A DNA stretch of 8,506 nucleotides, taken from positions 1 to 8,506 of the forward strand of contig JBELFK010000124.1 in assembly GCA_042092935.1 (NCBI GenBank). Reading direction: 5' to 3'. Made by a program: the position numbers and the translations under genes. The DNA is from JASMHC01 sp042092935. GTDB taxonomy: Bacteria > Pseudomonadota > Alphaproteobacteria > Rhodobacterales > Rhodobacteraceae. Below the pieces are notes generated by a model that worked only from the letters and a program-made list of their open reading frames with translations, did not search any database and was not told where the DNA came from. This document shows positions 1-8,353 of the stretch, in pieces (the first letter of the stretch is position 1; each line of letters opens with the position of its first letter).

Positions 1-1396
1 TCGCCGGATCATCCCATCCAACCGGATGGCGCATAGCGTTGCGCATGACCGAGGCCCATGTCTTTTGATCGCCGAACAGATCACACGCACGATCGATCGC
101 TTGGGACAAAGCGTCAACGGTCGTCGGCGCAAACTGAAAACCCGTCGCGCAGCCCGCCTTGATGGCGGCGTCATTGGCGTCGATCACCGTATCCGCCAGA
201 CCGCCTGTGTGGGCGACGACCGGCAGGGTGCCGTATCTCAGGCCGTAAAGTTGGGTCAGGCCGCATGGCTCAAATCGCGAGGGAATAAGGATCGCGTCCG
301 CCCCGGCTTGAATCAGATGCGAAAGCTGTTCGTCATAGCCGATGATCGTTCCGATCGACCCCGGATAATTCGCAGCAGCGCGACTAAACGCCTGTTCCAA
401 GGCCTTGTCGCCGCTTCCCAGCAACGCCAGACGCGCACCGCGTGCAACAAGTGTTGGCAGCGCCTGCAACAGCAGGTCAAGCCCCTTTTGCGAGGTCAAC
501 CGGCTGATGACACAGAACAATGGCGCGTCTGGATTGCTGTTCAGGTTGAACCGTTTCTCCAATGCAGCGCGGTTGATGGCTTTGCGTTTCAGCGTGCGGG
601 GCGTGTAGCCCTCGACAATTGCGGGGTCGTTGCTTGGATCCCAAATGTCCAAATCGATCCCGTTGAGTATTCCAACCAGATCGGCTTTGCGTGCCTGCAA
701 TAGTCCCTCAAACCCCATGCCAAACTCCGGCAGCATCAATTCGCGCGCATAGGTCGGGCTAACGGTGGTCACACGGTCAGATGCGACGATACCCGCCTTT
801 AAGGTGCTGATTTTGCCCCAATATTCGTAGCCATCAACGGAGAACCCATCTGGATCCAAATTGAGCGGCTTGATGTTTTGGGGCGCGAAAACGCCCTGAA
901 AGGCAATGTTGTGGATGGTCATGACGCAGGGAATGTCCGACCCGCGCTGACGCAAATACCATGGCGCAAGACCCGCTTGCCAGTCATGGGCGTGCAGCAC
1001 GTCCGGCGTCCAACCATCAAAGCCTTCAACCGCAACCCGGGCCGCAGCCTCGCTCAGCGCCGCAAACCGCTGGGCATTGTCGGCCCAATCCTTGCCGCTC
1101 TCGTCGAGGTATATCCCCGCGCCGCGCTCATATAGATGCGGAGCGTCGAGCAAGAGAAGATCGATGCCCTCGGCGTTGACGGCGACAAGCCGTGCCGGTC
1201 CGCCAAAGAGCGTGCCCAGACCCATTTGCTTTGAGGCCTCGTCCGCCAAACCCTTGAGTGCAGGATAAAGCGGCATGATAACCCTCGCCTCGCCACCATT
1301 AACAGCAAGCGCCTTTGGCAGGGCACCGACGACGTCGGCCAACCCTCCCGTTTTGACAAAGGGCGCGCATTCTGAGGCGACGAGGAGAATTTTCAT
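1..1396 (-). CDS. glgA: Glycogen synthase (ADP-glucose type), 3' end cut by window edge
   Basis: Transfers glucose from ADP-glucose to the non-reducing end of a growing alpha-1,4-glucan in the cytoplasm (GT5 family, GT-B fold). Translation from the ATG at 1396-1394 gives MKILLVASECAPFVKTGGLADVVG, with the N-terminal KTGGL ADP-glucose loop at K15. HAHDW lies at about residues 135-139. The C-terminal Rossmann half carries SRLTSQKGL (R299, K304) and PSRFEPCGLTQ (E376), which match the conserved Arg, Lys and Glu of the E. coli enzyme nearly position for position. The window holds 465 full codons; the family usually has about 475-480, so only roughly a dozen residues are missing beyond the left edge. 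The frame is open throughout. The start follows glgC directly and has only a weak Shine-Dalgarno (GGA about 10 nt upstream), so translation is probably coupled to glgC. Identity is near certain. Confidence 0.97.
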   Translation of the reverse strand, partial: MKILLVASECAPFVKTGGLADVVGALPKALAVNGGEARVIMPLYPALKGLADEASKQMGLGTLFGGPARLVAVNAEGIDLLLLDAPHLYERGAGIYLDESGKDWADNAQRFAALSEAAARVAVEGFDGWTPDVLHAHDWQAGLAPWYLRQRGSDIPCVMTIHNIAFQGVFAPQNIKPLNLDPDGFSVDGYEYWGKISTLKAGIVASDRVTTVSPTYARELMLPEFGMGFEGLLQARKADLVGILNGIDLDIWDPSNDPAIVEGYTPRTLKRKAINRAALEKRFNLNSNPDAPLFCVISRLTSQKGLDLLLQALPTLVARGARLALLGSGDKALEQAFSRAAANYPGSIGTIIGYDEQLSHLIQAGADAILIPSRFEPCGLTQLYGLRYGTLPVVAHTGGLADTVIDANDAAIKAGCATGFQFAPTTVDALSQAIDRACDLFGDQKTWASVMRNAMRHPVGWDDPA

Positions 1397-2676
1397 GTTA
1401 GCTGTCCAGTCTNNNNNNNNNNCAGTCTGTCGATCATGTCTTGGGTAATCAGACATACTCCGTTGTCTGTGCGACGGAACCGCTTGGCATCCAGTTCAGC
1501 GTCTTCACCGACGACCAATCCCTGAGGGATAACCACGCCGCGATCAATGACGACATTTGTCAAGCGCACGTTGCGGCCGATATCGACATAAGGCATCGCG
1601 ATCACACCATCGAGTTGCGAAAACGAATTCACCCGCACTCCCGTATACATCAAACAGCGATGAAGGCTTGAGCCAGAGATGATGCAGTTTCCTGACACCA
1701 TGGAAGACACAGCCTGACCGCGTCGGCCTTCTTCGTTGTGAATGAATTTGGCTGGCGAGGTAAGCTCTTGATAGGTCCAGATTGGCCATTCCGTGTCGTA
1801 AATATCAAGCTCAGGCTCAAAATCTGTCAGATCGATATTCGCCTGCCAGAAGGCATCAACCGTCCCAACATCACGCCAGTAAGGCTCTTTTTCGAGACCG
1901 CTCATGACACACGACCGGCTGAAGGGATGCGCCATGGCTTTGCCACCGCTAACCAGTTGAGGAATGATGTCCTTGCCAAAGTCACGGCTTGAATTTGGAT
2001 TGGCCGCATCTTCGCGCAGCAGTTTAAACAGCAACGCGGTCTCGAAAACGTAAATACCCATGCTGCACAATGCTTGGGTCGGATCGCCGGGCATCGACGG
2101 CGGGTTTTCGGGCTTTTCAACGAATTCGGTGATCTGGTCATTTTCATCGACCGCCATGACGCCAAACCCCTTTGCCTCTTCAAGCGAGGCGGCGATGCAG
2201 CCAACGGTCACGTCGGCACCCGATTTCACGTGCTCTTCAAGCATCACTGAATAGTCCTGCTTGTAGATGTGATCGCCCGCAAGGATCACCATGTATTTTG
2301 GTGCATAGCTGTCGATAATGTCGATGTTCTGATAGACGGCATCGGCAGTGCCCAAATACCAGTTGTCTTCATTCACCTGTTGTGACGCCGGAAGAATATC
2401 CAAAGACTCGTTGCGCTCGGGGCGGAAGAAACCCCAGCCACGGTGCAGGTGGCGGATAAGGCTATGTGCTTTATATTGCGTTGCAACACCAATCCGACGA
2501 ATGCCCGAGTTCATCGAGTTTGACAAAGCAAAATCGATGATCCGCGCCTTGCCGCCGAAAAAGACCGCCGGTTTCGCGCGTCGGTCCGTCAGTTCTTTCA
2601 GACGGCTACCGCGCCCTCCGGCAAGGACGAAAGCCATGGTCTGGCTAGAGAGGCTTCTTTGAGTATTCTTAGGCAT
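1393..2676 (-). CDS. glgC: Glucose-1-phosphate adenylyltransferase (ADP-glucose pyrophosphorylase), interrupted by a 10-N gap near its end
   Basis: Makes ADP-glucose and pyrophosphate from ATP and glucose-1-phosphate, the committed, allosterically controlled step of glycogen synthesis. From the ATG at 2676-2674, preceded by AAAGGAAAACC, the protein shows the nucleotidyltransferase signature LAGGRGSRLKELT (residues 18-30) and RRAKPAVFFGGK (K35 equals the E. coli activator-site Lys39). It continues with DNWYLGTADAVYQN (104-117), the catalytic LAGDHIYKQDY (D135) and FVEKP (K188, glucose-1-phosphate binding). The C-terminal left-handed beta-helix domain follows. Read literally through the Ns, the frame stops at TGA 1395-1393. 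If the duplicated CAGTCT flanks are collapsed, the protein ends DMIDRLDS with TAA at 1400-1398, giving 420 residues, a normal family length; I favour this. An upstream in-frame ATG at 2730 would overlap glgB and lacks family support. Alphaproteobacterial GlgCs are typically activated by fructose-6-phosphate and pyruvate. Confidence 0.96.
   Translation of the reverse strand: MPKNTQRSLSSQTMAFVLAGGRGSRLKELTDRRAKPAVFFGGKARIIDFALSNSMNSGIRRIGVATQYKAHSLIRHLHRGWGFFRPERNESLDILPASQQVNEDNWYLGTADAVYQNIDIIDSYAPKYMVILAGDHIYKQDYSVMLEEHVKSGADVTVGCIAASLEEAKGFGVMAVDENDQITEFVEKPENPPSMPGDPTQALCSMGIYVFETALLFKLLREDAANPNSSRDFGKDIIPQLVSGGKAMAHPFSRSCVMSGLEKEPYWRDVGTVDAFWQANIDLTDFEPELDIYDTEWPIWTYQELTSPAKFIHNEEGRRGQAVSSMVSGNCIISGSSLHRCLMYTGVRVNSFSQLDGVIAMPYVDIGRNVRLTNVVIDRGVVIPQGLVVGEDAELDAKRFRRTDNGVCLITQDMIDRLXXXXTGQLT
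1413..1422. other. Assembly gap (10 Ns) in the last codons of glgC
   Basis: Ten unresolved bases. The six bases before the gap (1407-1412) and the six after it (1423-1428) are both CAGTCT. Merging the copies gives an uninterrupted glgC C-terminus and stop. This suggests two contigs that overlapped by a few bases and were joined with a placeholder. That nothing is missing is an inference; the flanking identity is seen directly. Confidence 0.9.
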
Positions 2677-2704
2677 TGGTTTTCCTTTCGAATTGTCGCA
2701 CCGA

Positions 2705-4912
2705 TCAGGTGTCAGACGTTTCAAGCTCAAATATCAGTGTGCTGAGAGGTGGCAGTGTCAGGGACAGGGACAGGGAATAGGGTTGCCCCGCAGCGGCAAT
2801 TTCCTCTGCGTTTTTACCACCGAGATTTCCTTTGCCGCTGCCTGCATAGACAGTGGCATCAGAGTTGAGACGTTCAGCCCAGTGACCCGACATAGGGACA
2901 CCGATCCGACGTTCAGTCCGCTCAATAGGAGTGAAGTTACACACGACCAATGCAGGTGGCGTGCCTTCTTTTCCGCGACGGATCCATGCAAAGACGGAGT
3001 CGTCGGCGTTGGTTTCGACCCACTCAAAGCCCTCGGCCTTGCAGTCGAGTTCGTGCAATGCCGGAACCTCTGAATAGACCTTGTTCAGATCGCGCACGAG
3101 GTTCTGAACCCCTTTGTGGAGATCAATGTCTAGCAAATGCCAGTCGAGACTCTCGTTGTGGTTCCATTCTTTGCCCTGCGCAAACTCAGACCCCATAAAC
3201 AACAGCTTCTTGCCGGGATGACCCCACATAAAACCGTAATAGGCACGCAAGTTCGCGAATTTGTCGCCGCCCTCGCCGGGCATCCGGTCCAAAATCGATC
3301 CCTTGCCGTGAACGACCTCGTCGTGGCTGAGCGGAAGAACGAAGTTCTCGGAAAAGGCGTAGTGCAGACCAAATTCGATCTTGTTGTGGTGGTACTTACG
3401 ATGAACCGGGTCTTCCTTGATGTAAGACAGCGTGTCGTTCATCCAACCCATGTTCCACTTGTATCCGAACCCAAGCCCCCCTGCGTCCACAGGCGCACTG
3501 ACACCCGGAAAAGCGGTGCTTTCCTCGGCCATGGTCATCACGCCAGGCATGTCGGCATAGACGTTTGTGTTCATGTTCTGCATGAACGAAATCGCCTCAA
3601 GGTTCTCGCGTCCACCGTCCTTGTTGGGCACCCATTCACCGGTATTGCGCGAATAATCGCGGTAAAGCATCGACGCGACGGCATCGACCCTGAGACCATC
3701 AAGGTGGTGTTCGCGCATCCAGTAAAGTGCATTGGCGATCAGATAGTTTTGAACCTCGCTGCGTCCATAGTTGTAAACGAACGTCTTCCAATCCGGATGC
3801 CAGCCTTCTTTGGGGTCGGCATGTTCATAAAGCGGAGTACCGTCGAAACGGCCAAGCCCGTGTTTGTCCTCGGGGAAGTGACCGGGCACCCAGTCGATAA
3901 TCAGGCCGATTTCGGCGGCGTGACAGGCATCGACAAAGGCACGGAATTCATCAAGCGTACCGTGACGGATCGTCGGGGCATATAGGCCAACCGGTTGATA
4001 ACCCCAAGAGCCGTCAAACGGATACTCGGACACCGGCAACAGCTCGATATGGGTAAAGCCCATGTCTTTTGCATAGGCGACCAACTCTCGGGCGTGCTCG
4101 TCATAGGACAAAGGACGGTTGCCGTCTTCTGGCACCCGACGCCACGAGCCGAGATGCACTTCGTAGATCGAAATAGGCTGATCGATCTTCTGCTTGTCGC
4201 CACGCGCCGTTATCCAAGCCGCATCGCGCCAGTCGTATCCGCCGAGATCACGCACCACCGACGCCGTTTTCGGCGGGTGTTCCGAGCCAAAGCCAAACGG
4301 ATCCGCTTTGGCGGGCAACAGGTTGCCTTGGCTGTCTTGCAGCTCGAACTTATAGGTCGTGCCATCGCCAAGCTCAGGCATGAAGATTTCCCAAACACCG
4401 GTGGGGCCGCGTTTACGCATAACGTTCCTGCGGCCATCCCATGCGTTGAAATCGCCAACGATGGACACGCGCCGCGCGTTCGGGGCCCAAACCGCAAAAT
4501 GCGTGCCCTCAACGCCCTCGTGGGTCATCACATGCGCACCGAGCTTTTTCCAAAGCTCAAGGTGCGAGCCCTCGCCGATGAGATGTTCGTCCAATTCACC
4601 CAGCACGGGTCCGAATCCATAAGGATCAGGCGCGGTCCACACATCTGTCCCACGGGTGAAACGCAGGCGATAATTGAAGCGGTTCTTGCGGCGTGTGCGT
4701 GCTGAATAGACGCCCGGCGCGTCTTGCACGGCCAAAAGCGTCGCGATGCGACGTCCGGTTTTGGCATCTAAAACCTCGATGCCATCAACGTCGGGGTGAT
4801 AGGCGGTGACGGCCAATTTGCCATCAACCTCGTGCAGACCGAGAACCGAGAACGGATCGCCGTGATGACCGGCGCTGAGGGCCGCAAGTTCGGAAGTGCT
4901 GGCCGAGTTCAT
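2705..4912 (-). CDS. glgB: 1,4-alpha-glucan branching enzyme
   Basis: Cuts an alpha-1,4 segment and reattaches it as an alpha-1,6 branch on glycogen (GH13 with CBM48). The 735-residue protein has the family's usual full architecture. An N1 domain (HHGDPFSVLGLH near residue 15) is followed by a CBM48 domain (HFAVWAPNARRVSIVGDFNAWDG, about 138-160). The (beta/alpha)8 catalytic domain carries region I DWVPGHFP, region II GLRVDAVASMLYRDYS (nucleophile D410), region III MTMAEEST (acid/base E463) and region IV LPLSHDEVVHGK (D531). These lie a constant five residues after the E. coli D405/E458/D526 triad. A C-terminal beta domain ends the protein. The ATG at 4912-4910 was chosen because GGAGGG sits about 6 nt upstream inside the glgP end; a longer reading to 4954 would run into glgP. 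Start and glgP stop overlap as ATGA, implying translational coupling. All catalytic residues are intact. Confidence 0.98.
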   Translation of the reverse strand: MNSASTSELAALSAGHHGDPFSVLGLHEVDGKLAVTAYHPDVDGIEVLDAKTGRRIATLLAVQDAPGVYSARTRRKNRFNYRLRFTRGTDVWTAPDPYGFGPVLGELDEHLIGEGSHLELWKKLGAHVMTHEGVEGTHFAVWAPNARRVSIVGDFNAWDGRRNVMRKRGPTGVWEIFMPELGDGTTYKFELQDSQGNLLPAKADPFGFGSEHPPKTASVVRDLGGYDWRDAAWITARGDKQKIDQPISIYEVHLGSWRRVPEDGNRPLSYDEHARELVAYAKDMGFTHIELLPVSEYPFDGSWGYQPVGLYAPTIRHGTLDEFRAFVDACHAAEIGLIIDWVPGHFPEDKHGLGRFDGTPLYEHADPKEGWHPDWKTFVYNYGRSEVQNYLIANALYWMREHHLDGLRVDAVASMLYRDYSRNTGEWVPNKDGGRENLEAISFMQNMNTNVYADMPGVMTMAEESTAFPGVSAPVDAGGLGFGYKWNMGWMNDTLSYIKEDPVHRKYHHNKIEFGLHYAFSENFVLPLSHDEVVHGKGSILDRMPGEGGDKFANLRAYYGFMWGHPGKKLLFMGSEFAQGKEWNHNESLDWHLLDIDLHKGVQNLVRDLNKVYSEVPALHELDCKAEGFEWVETNADDSVFAWIRRGKEGTPPALVVCNFTPIERTERRIGVPMSGHWAERLNSDATVYAGSGKGNLGGKNAEEIAAAGQPYSLSLSLTLPPLSTLIFELETSDT

Positions 4913-7299
4913 CGTTTTCCCTCCACATTGTGCAGCAGCGACGGCGTATTCCAAATCTCTTTGGCGTAGCCCGCTATTGTGCGATCAGACGAGAACCAAC
5001 CCGAGCGCGCGGTATTCAACGCCGCAATCTCGGCCCAGTGTTTTTGATCTACATAGACTGCGTCAACATCGCGCTGCGTGTCAAAATATGCGTCAAAGTC
5101 ACATGTCACCAAGAAATAATCGTTCTCATACAGAAGACCGACAAGGCCATGATAGCGTCCAGGCTCGCCAGGCGAGAACATGCCATCGGCAATCTGCTTC
5201 AGCACGCGTGTTAGTCGCGGGCTTGCGTTGATTGCATTGCGCGAAAAATCGTGCTCGTGACGGCGTTCGGCCACCTCATGCGCGGTCAGGCCAAAGAGGA
5301 AAAAGTTTTCCGCGCCGACATGCTCGCGAATTTCGACGTTCGCACCGTCAAGCGTGCCGATCGTAGGGGCACCGTTCAGGGCGAACTTCATGTTCCCCGT
5401 CCCCGAGGCTTCTTTGCCCGCGGTCGAAATCTGCTCGGACAGATCTGCGGCTGGGATCAGGATTTCCGCCATCGAGACGTTGTAATTCGCCGGATAGACG
5501 ATTTTCAGATAATCTTTGGTGACCGGATCATTGTTCACGACCTTGGCGACATCGTTAATCAGATGGATGATCTCTTTCGCAACCGCGTAGCCGGGGGCGG
5601 CCTTACCACCAAAAACTTTGACCCGAGGGGTCCAGTCGCCATTCGGATTGTCACGAATTTCGTTCCAATAAGCGATGGTCTCAAGGATGTTCATATATTG
5701 GCGTTTGTATTCATGGATACGCTTGATTTGAACGTCAAACATGGCCGACGGGTCTAACGCAGGGCCACCTTTGTCCGACAACCAAGCCGCCATGCGTTGC
5801 TTGTTCTTCAGCTTCGCGGCCACGAAAGCCTCGCGGAAACCGGCGTCCTTGATATGCGGTTCAAGCTGTTTGAGCTGCTCAAGATCATCGACCCAGCCCT
5901 CGCCAATCGTTTCGGTTATCAGCGAACGCAGCGGTGGGTTACAGCTATAAAGCCAACGCCGAGGTGTGACGCCGTTGGTCTGGTTGGTGATGCGGTTCGG
6001 GTAGTCGCGGTTGAGATCGGCAAAGACCGTCTCTTTTACAAGCTCCGAATGCAGGGCCGAAACACCGTTCACAGTGTGGGCCATAACAAAGGCCAATTCG
6101 CCCATTTTGACCGCGTGGTCTTCAATGATGCGCACGTCACTGCCGGTCTTTTCACGGTGATCGGCCTCGATGAGTTCGATGATCTGCAAGTGGCGCGGCA
6201 GCGTGCGGGCAAAGAGACCCAGATCCCATCGCTCAAGCGCTTCAGGCAGCAGGGTGTGGTTCGTATAGGCAAGGCTGGCGCGCGCGGTCGAGATCGCGTC
6301 GGCCATGTCCATGCCATGGTCGTCCACCAAAAGGCGGATCAATTCAGGACCGGCAATCGCTGGGTGGGTGTCGTTCAGTTGAATTGCAACATGATCGGCC
6401 AGAGATTCCACCTTGTGGCCCTCGGACAGAAAGCGCCGCAGAATGTCCTGCAATGACGCAGCCGTGAAAAAATACTCTTGCTTGAGACGCAATTCCTTAC
6501 CGGCTTCGGTTGTGTCGTCGGGATATAGCACCCGAGAGATCGCACGGGCCAAAGCCTCGGGGACCACAGCGCCGACAAGGTCTCCGCGGTTAAAGCTGCC
6601 CAAATCGAACAGCACCGTTGGCTTTGCCGACCAAAGACGCAGGGTGTTCGCCCAGCGCGCCTTCCATCCGACAATCGGGGTGTCATAGGCGCTTGCGATA
6701 ACCTTTTCGGCTGGATGCCAAACCCCGTCGGCATAGCCGCCAAAGCCGATTTCATAGGACACCTCGGGGCGCTCGAATTCCCACGTGTGGCGCTGCGTCA
6801 ACCAGCCTTCGGCCACTTCGACCTGACGGCCATCTTCGAAACGCTGCTCAAACAGGCCATGCTCATAGCGGATACCATATCCATATGCGGGGATGCCAAG
6901 CGTCGACAAGCTGTCAAGGAAACAGGCAGCCAAACGGCCCAAGCCTCCATTGCCCAAAGCGGCATCGGGTTCGTCAACGACGACTTCGTCGTAGTCCAGA
7001 TCCAGCTCAGCCAATGCAACCCGTGCCGCGGTTTCAGCACCGAGGTTGATCGAAACGTCCTCAAGCAGGCGACCGATCAAAAACTCCATCGACAGGTAGT
7101 AGACCCGTTTCCCGGCTGCGTCATAGGTCTTGCGTGTCGATTGGAACCACGGATCAACGACGAGATCCCGCAAAGCCAACGACAATGACATGCGCCAGTC
7201 ATACAAGGTCGCGTGATAGGAATCTTTGCCCAACGACTTTTTCAAGTGTTGCAATATGGCTGACTTTAGATCGCTGATGTCGATCGACGGGATATTCAC
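4909..7299 (-). CDS. glgP: Glycogen/starch/alpha-glucan phosphorylase
   Basis: PLP-dependent phosphorolysis of alpha-1,4-glucan ends, releasing glucose-1-phosphate (GT35). Translation from GTG 7299-7297 gives 796 residues, close to E. coli GlgP (815). Visible motifs are VYYLSMEFLIGR (about 66-77), GNGGLGRLAACFLDS (116-130), QLNDTHPAIAGPELIR, ITNQTNGVTPRRWL, QIKRIHEYKRQ and EASGTGNMKFALNGA with the PLP Schiff-base lysine K638. The end, RTIAGYAKEIWNT, matches the family C-terminus. Eukaryotic N-terminal phosphorylation sequence is absent, as in other bacterial enzymes. The GTG start gives an N-terminus similar in length to E. coli before the conserved DLKSAIL...GKD block. An in-frame ATG at 7377-7375, overlapping the kinase stop, would add 26 residues of low-complexity, polar character; that start cannot be excluded. 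The gene lies between the kinase and glgB, so breakdown and synthesis enzymes are co-expressed. Confidence 0.97.
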   Translation of the reverse strand: MNIPSIDISDLKSAILQHLKKSLGKDSYHATLYDWRMSLSLALRDLVVDPWFQSTRKTYDAAGKRVYYLSMEFLIGRLLEDVSINLGAETAARVALAELDLDYDEVVVDEPDAALGNGGLGRLAACFLDSLSTLGIPAYGYGIRYEHGLFEQRFEDGRQVEVAEGWLTQRHTWEFERPEVSYEIGFGGYADGVWHPAEKVIASAYDTPIVGWKARWANTLRLWSAKPTVLFDLGSFNRGDLVGAVVPEALARAISRVLYPDDTTEAGKELRLKQEYFFTAASLQDILRRFLSEGHKVESLADHVAIQLNDTHPAIAGPELIRLLVDDHGMDMADAISTARASLAYTNHTLLPEALERWDLGLFARTLPRHLQIIELIEADHREKTGSDVRIIEDHAVKMGELAFVMAHTVNGVSALHSELVKETVFADLNRDYPNRITNQTNGVTPRRWLYSCNPPLRSLITETIGEGWVDDLEQLKQLEPHIKDAGFREAFVAAKLKNKQRMAAWLSDKGGPALDPSAMFDVQIKRIHEYKRQYMNILETIAYWNEIRDNPNGDWTPRVKVFGGKAAPGYAVAKEIIHLINDVAKVVNNDPVTKDYLKIVYPANYNVSMAEILIPAADLSEQISTAGKEASGTGNMKFALNGAPTIGTLDGANVEIREHVGAENFFLFGLTAHEVAERRHEHDFSRNAINASPRLTRVLKQIADGMFSPGEPGRYHGLVGLLYENDYFLVTCDFDAYFDTQRDVDAVYVDQKHWAEIAALNTARSGWFSSDRTIAGYAKEIWNTPSLLHNVEGKR

Positions 7300-7366
7300 A
7301 GTGGTCTCACTTTCATGGTCAGTGCCATTGCGCGGCGATACGCTGCGCTGTGGTTTAATCTTGTTT

Positions 7367-8308
7367 TCAACGCGCATTTGTAAGCTCTCTGGCCCATGGC
7401 GGATTGGCACCGGCACGCGTAACAACGATGCCAGCGACGGTCGCGCCAAGCTCAAGCGCATTAAGGATGTGCTGATCGGAAAGGTCCAGCAGCTTCGACT
7501 TATCAAGCAGGTCGCCGACGGAAAGGCTGTGCAGGAATCCAGCGTTAAAGCTGTCGCCCGCCCCGACCGTATCGACCACATCCCGAGAGGTAATCTGGTG
7601 GCCGATCACACGGCCATCGCCAATATAGGCATCGACCCCTTCGCCACCAGCCGTGACCAAAAGGATCGCAGGCCCCTTGTCGAGCAAGGCTTCGGCGCGT
7701 TCACGCAGCGACAACTCTCCGGGAACCAGCCAGGCAAGGTCTTCGTCCGAGACTTTGACCACATCCGCAATCTTCAGCATCCGATCAAGTCGCGCCCGAA
7801 ACCGAACCTCATCGGCAATGAACGCAGGCCTGATGTTGGGATCAACCATGATAACGCGGTTTGCGCACTCGCGTTCAGCCAGTGCAAGATACGTGTCGGC
7901 GCATGGCTCGACGGCAAGAGAGATGCCGCCAAAAAAGAGCGCCGTCGCGTCGGCTGAAATCTCGGGTAGGTCGCTTTCAGAGAGCATGCGTCCGGCCGAA
8001 TTTTCATCGTGGAACAGATATGAGGCGTTGCCATCGGTCAGCGTGACATAGGCCATGGTCGTCGGTCTGCTTGACTGAACGCAGAGATCGACGTTCACGT
8101 TACTTTCACCAAGGGTCTGCGTCAGTTTTTGCCCAAACATATCGGTAGACAAGCCGGAAAAGAACGCGGTCTTCGATCCAAGCCGCCCCAAAGCAAGCGC
8201 GGTGTTGAACACAGACCCACCCGCCCGCGGGACAAACCCGTCTTCGAGCGTATCCGTGCACTTTGCAGGGATCATGTCGATCAATGCTTCGCCGCAGCAA
8301 ACAATCAT
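7367..8308 (-). CDS. PfkB-family carbohydrate kinase, probable fructokinase
   Basis: A 313-residue ATP-dependent sugar kinase of the ribokinase/PfkB fold, the usual length for the family. It begins MIVCCGEALIDMIP, with substrate-binding D11. The family signature 1 region is RAGGSVFNTALALGRLG (about 28-44). VDPNIRP lies mid-protein, followed by KVSDEDLAWL. Signature 2 is DTVGAGDSFNAGFL (246-259), with the anion hole and catalytic base D252. The overall pattern (GEALIDMIP start, GGSVFN, DPNIR) resembles bacterial fructokinases, which make fructose-6-phosphate, but substrate cannot be assigned from sequence; another hexose or a ketose relative is possible. The ATG at 8308-8306 has GAGGA 7 nt upstream; an in-frame extension to 8368 would cross the promoter and operator region. 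It is the first gene of the glycogen unit and is separated from glgP by 67 bp. Confidence is high for the family and moderate for fructose. Confidence 0.9.
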   Translation of the reverse strand: MIVCCGEALIDMIPAKCTDTLEDGFVPRAGGSVFNTALALGRLGSKTAFFSGLSTDMFGQKLTQTLGESNVNVDLCVQSSRPTTMAYVTLTDGNASYLFHDENSAGRMLSESDLPEISADATALFFGGISLAVEPCADTYLALAERECANRVIMVDPNIRPAFIADEVRFRARLDRMLKIADVVKVSDEDLAWLVPGELSLRERAEALLDKGPAILLVTAGGEGVDAYIGDGRVIGHQITSRDVVDTVGAGDSFNAGFLHSLSVGDLLDKSKLLDLSDQHILNALELGATVAGIVVTRAGANPPWARELTNAR

Positions 8309-8315
8309 TTTTTGG

Positions 8316-8320
8316 TCCTC
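8316..8320 (-). promoter_or_regulatory. Ribosome binding site of the sugar kinase
   Basis: GAGGA on the minus strand, with suitable spacing to the ATG at 8308. It decides the start over the longer in-frame ATG at 8368. Part of it lies in the 3' arm of a short inverted repeat (8317-8333), so it may be partly masked in the transcript. Confidence 0.6.
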
Positions 8321-8353
8321 ATGATTCTTGAGGGCCTGATAACGAAATGCCAC

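Noticed and set aside
26..703. Plus-strand open frame of 225 codons
   Set aside because: It lies wholly antisense to glgA, and its product is arginine/glutamine-rich with no recognisable motif. It is a codon-bias shadow of the real gene.
1393..1422. glgC as a broken or frameshifted gene
   Set aside because: The apparent disruption coincides exactly with the Ns and disappears when the duplicated CAGTCT flanks are merged.
3137..3985. Plus-strand open frame of 282 codons
   Set aside because: Antisense to the catalytic core of glgB, where every GH13 motif is intact on the minus strand. The translation matches no family I recognise.
5797..6456. Plus-strand open frame of 219 codons, and others of similar size at 5251-5757 and 7226-7957
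   Set aside because: Antisense to glgP and the kinase, in frames where shadow ORFs commonly arise in G+C-rich genes; no motif or convincing start context.
7300..7366. Possible terminator or attenuator between the kinase and glgP
   Set aside because: I found no G+C-rich stem followed by a T run; the gene order argues for read-through.
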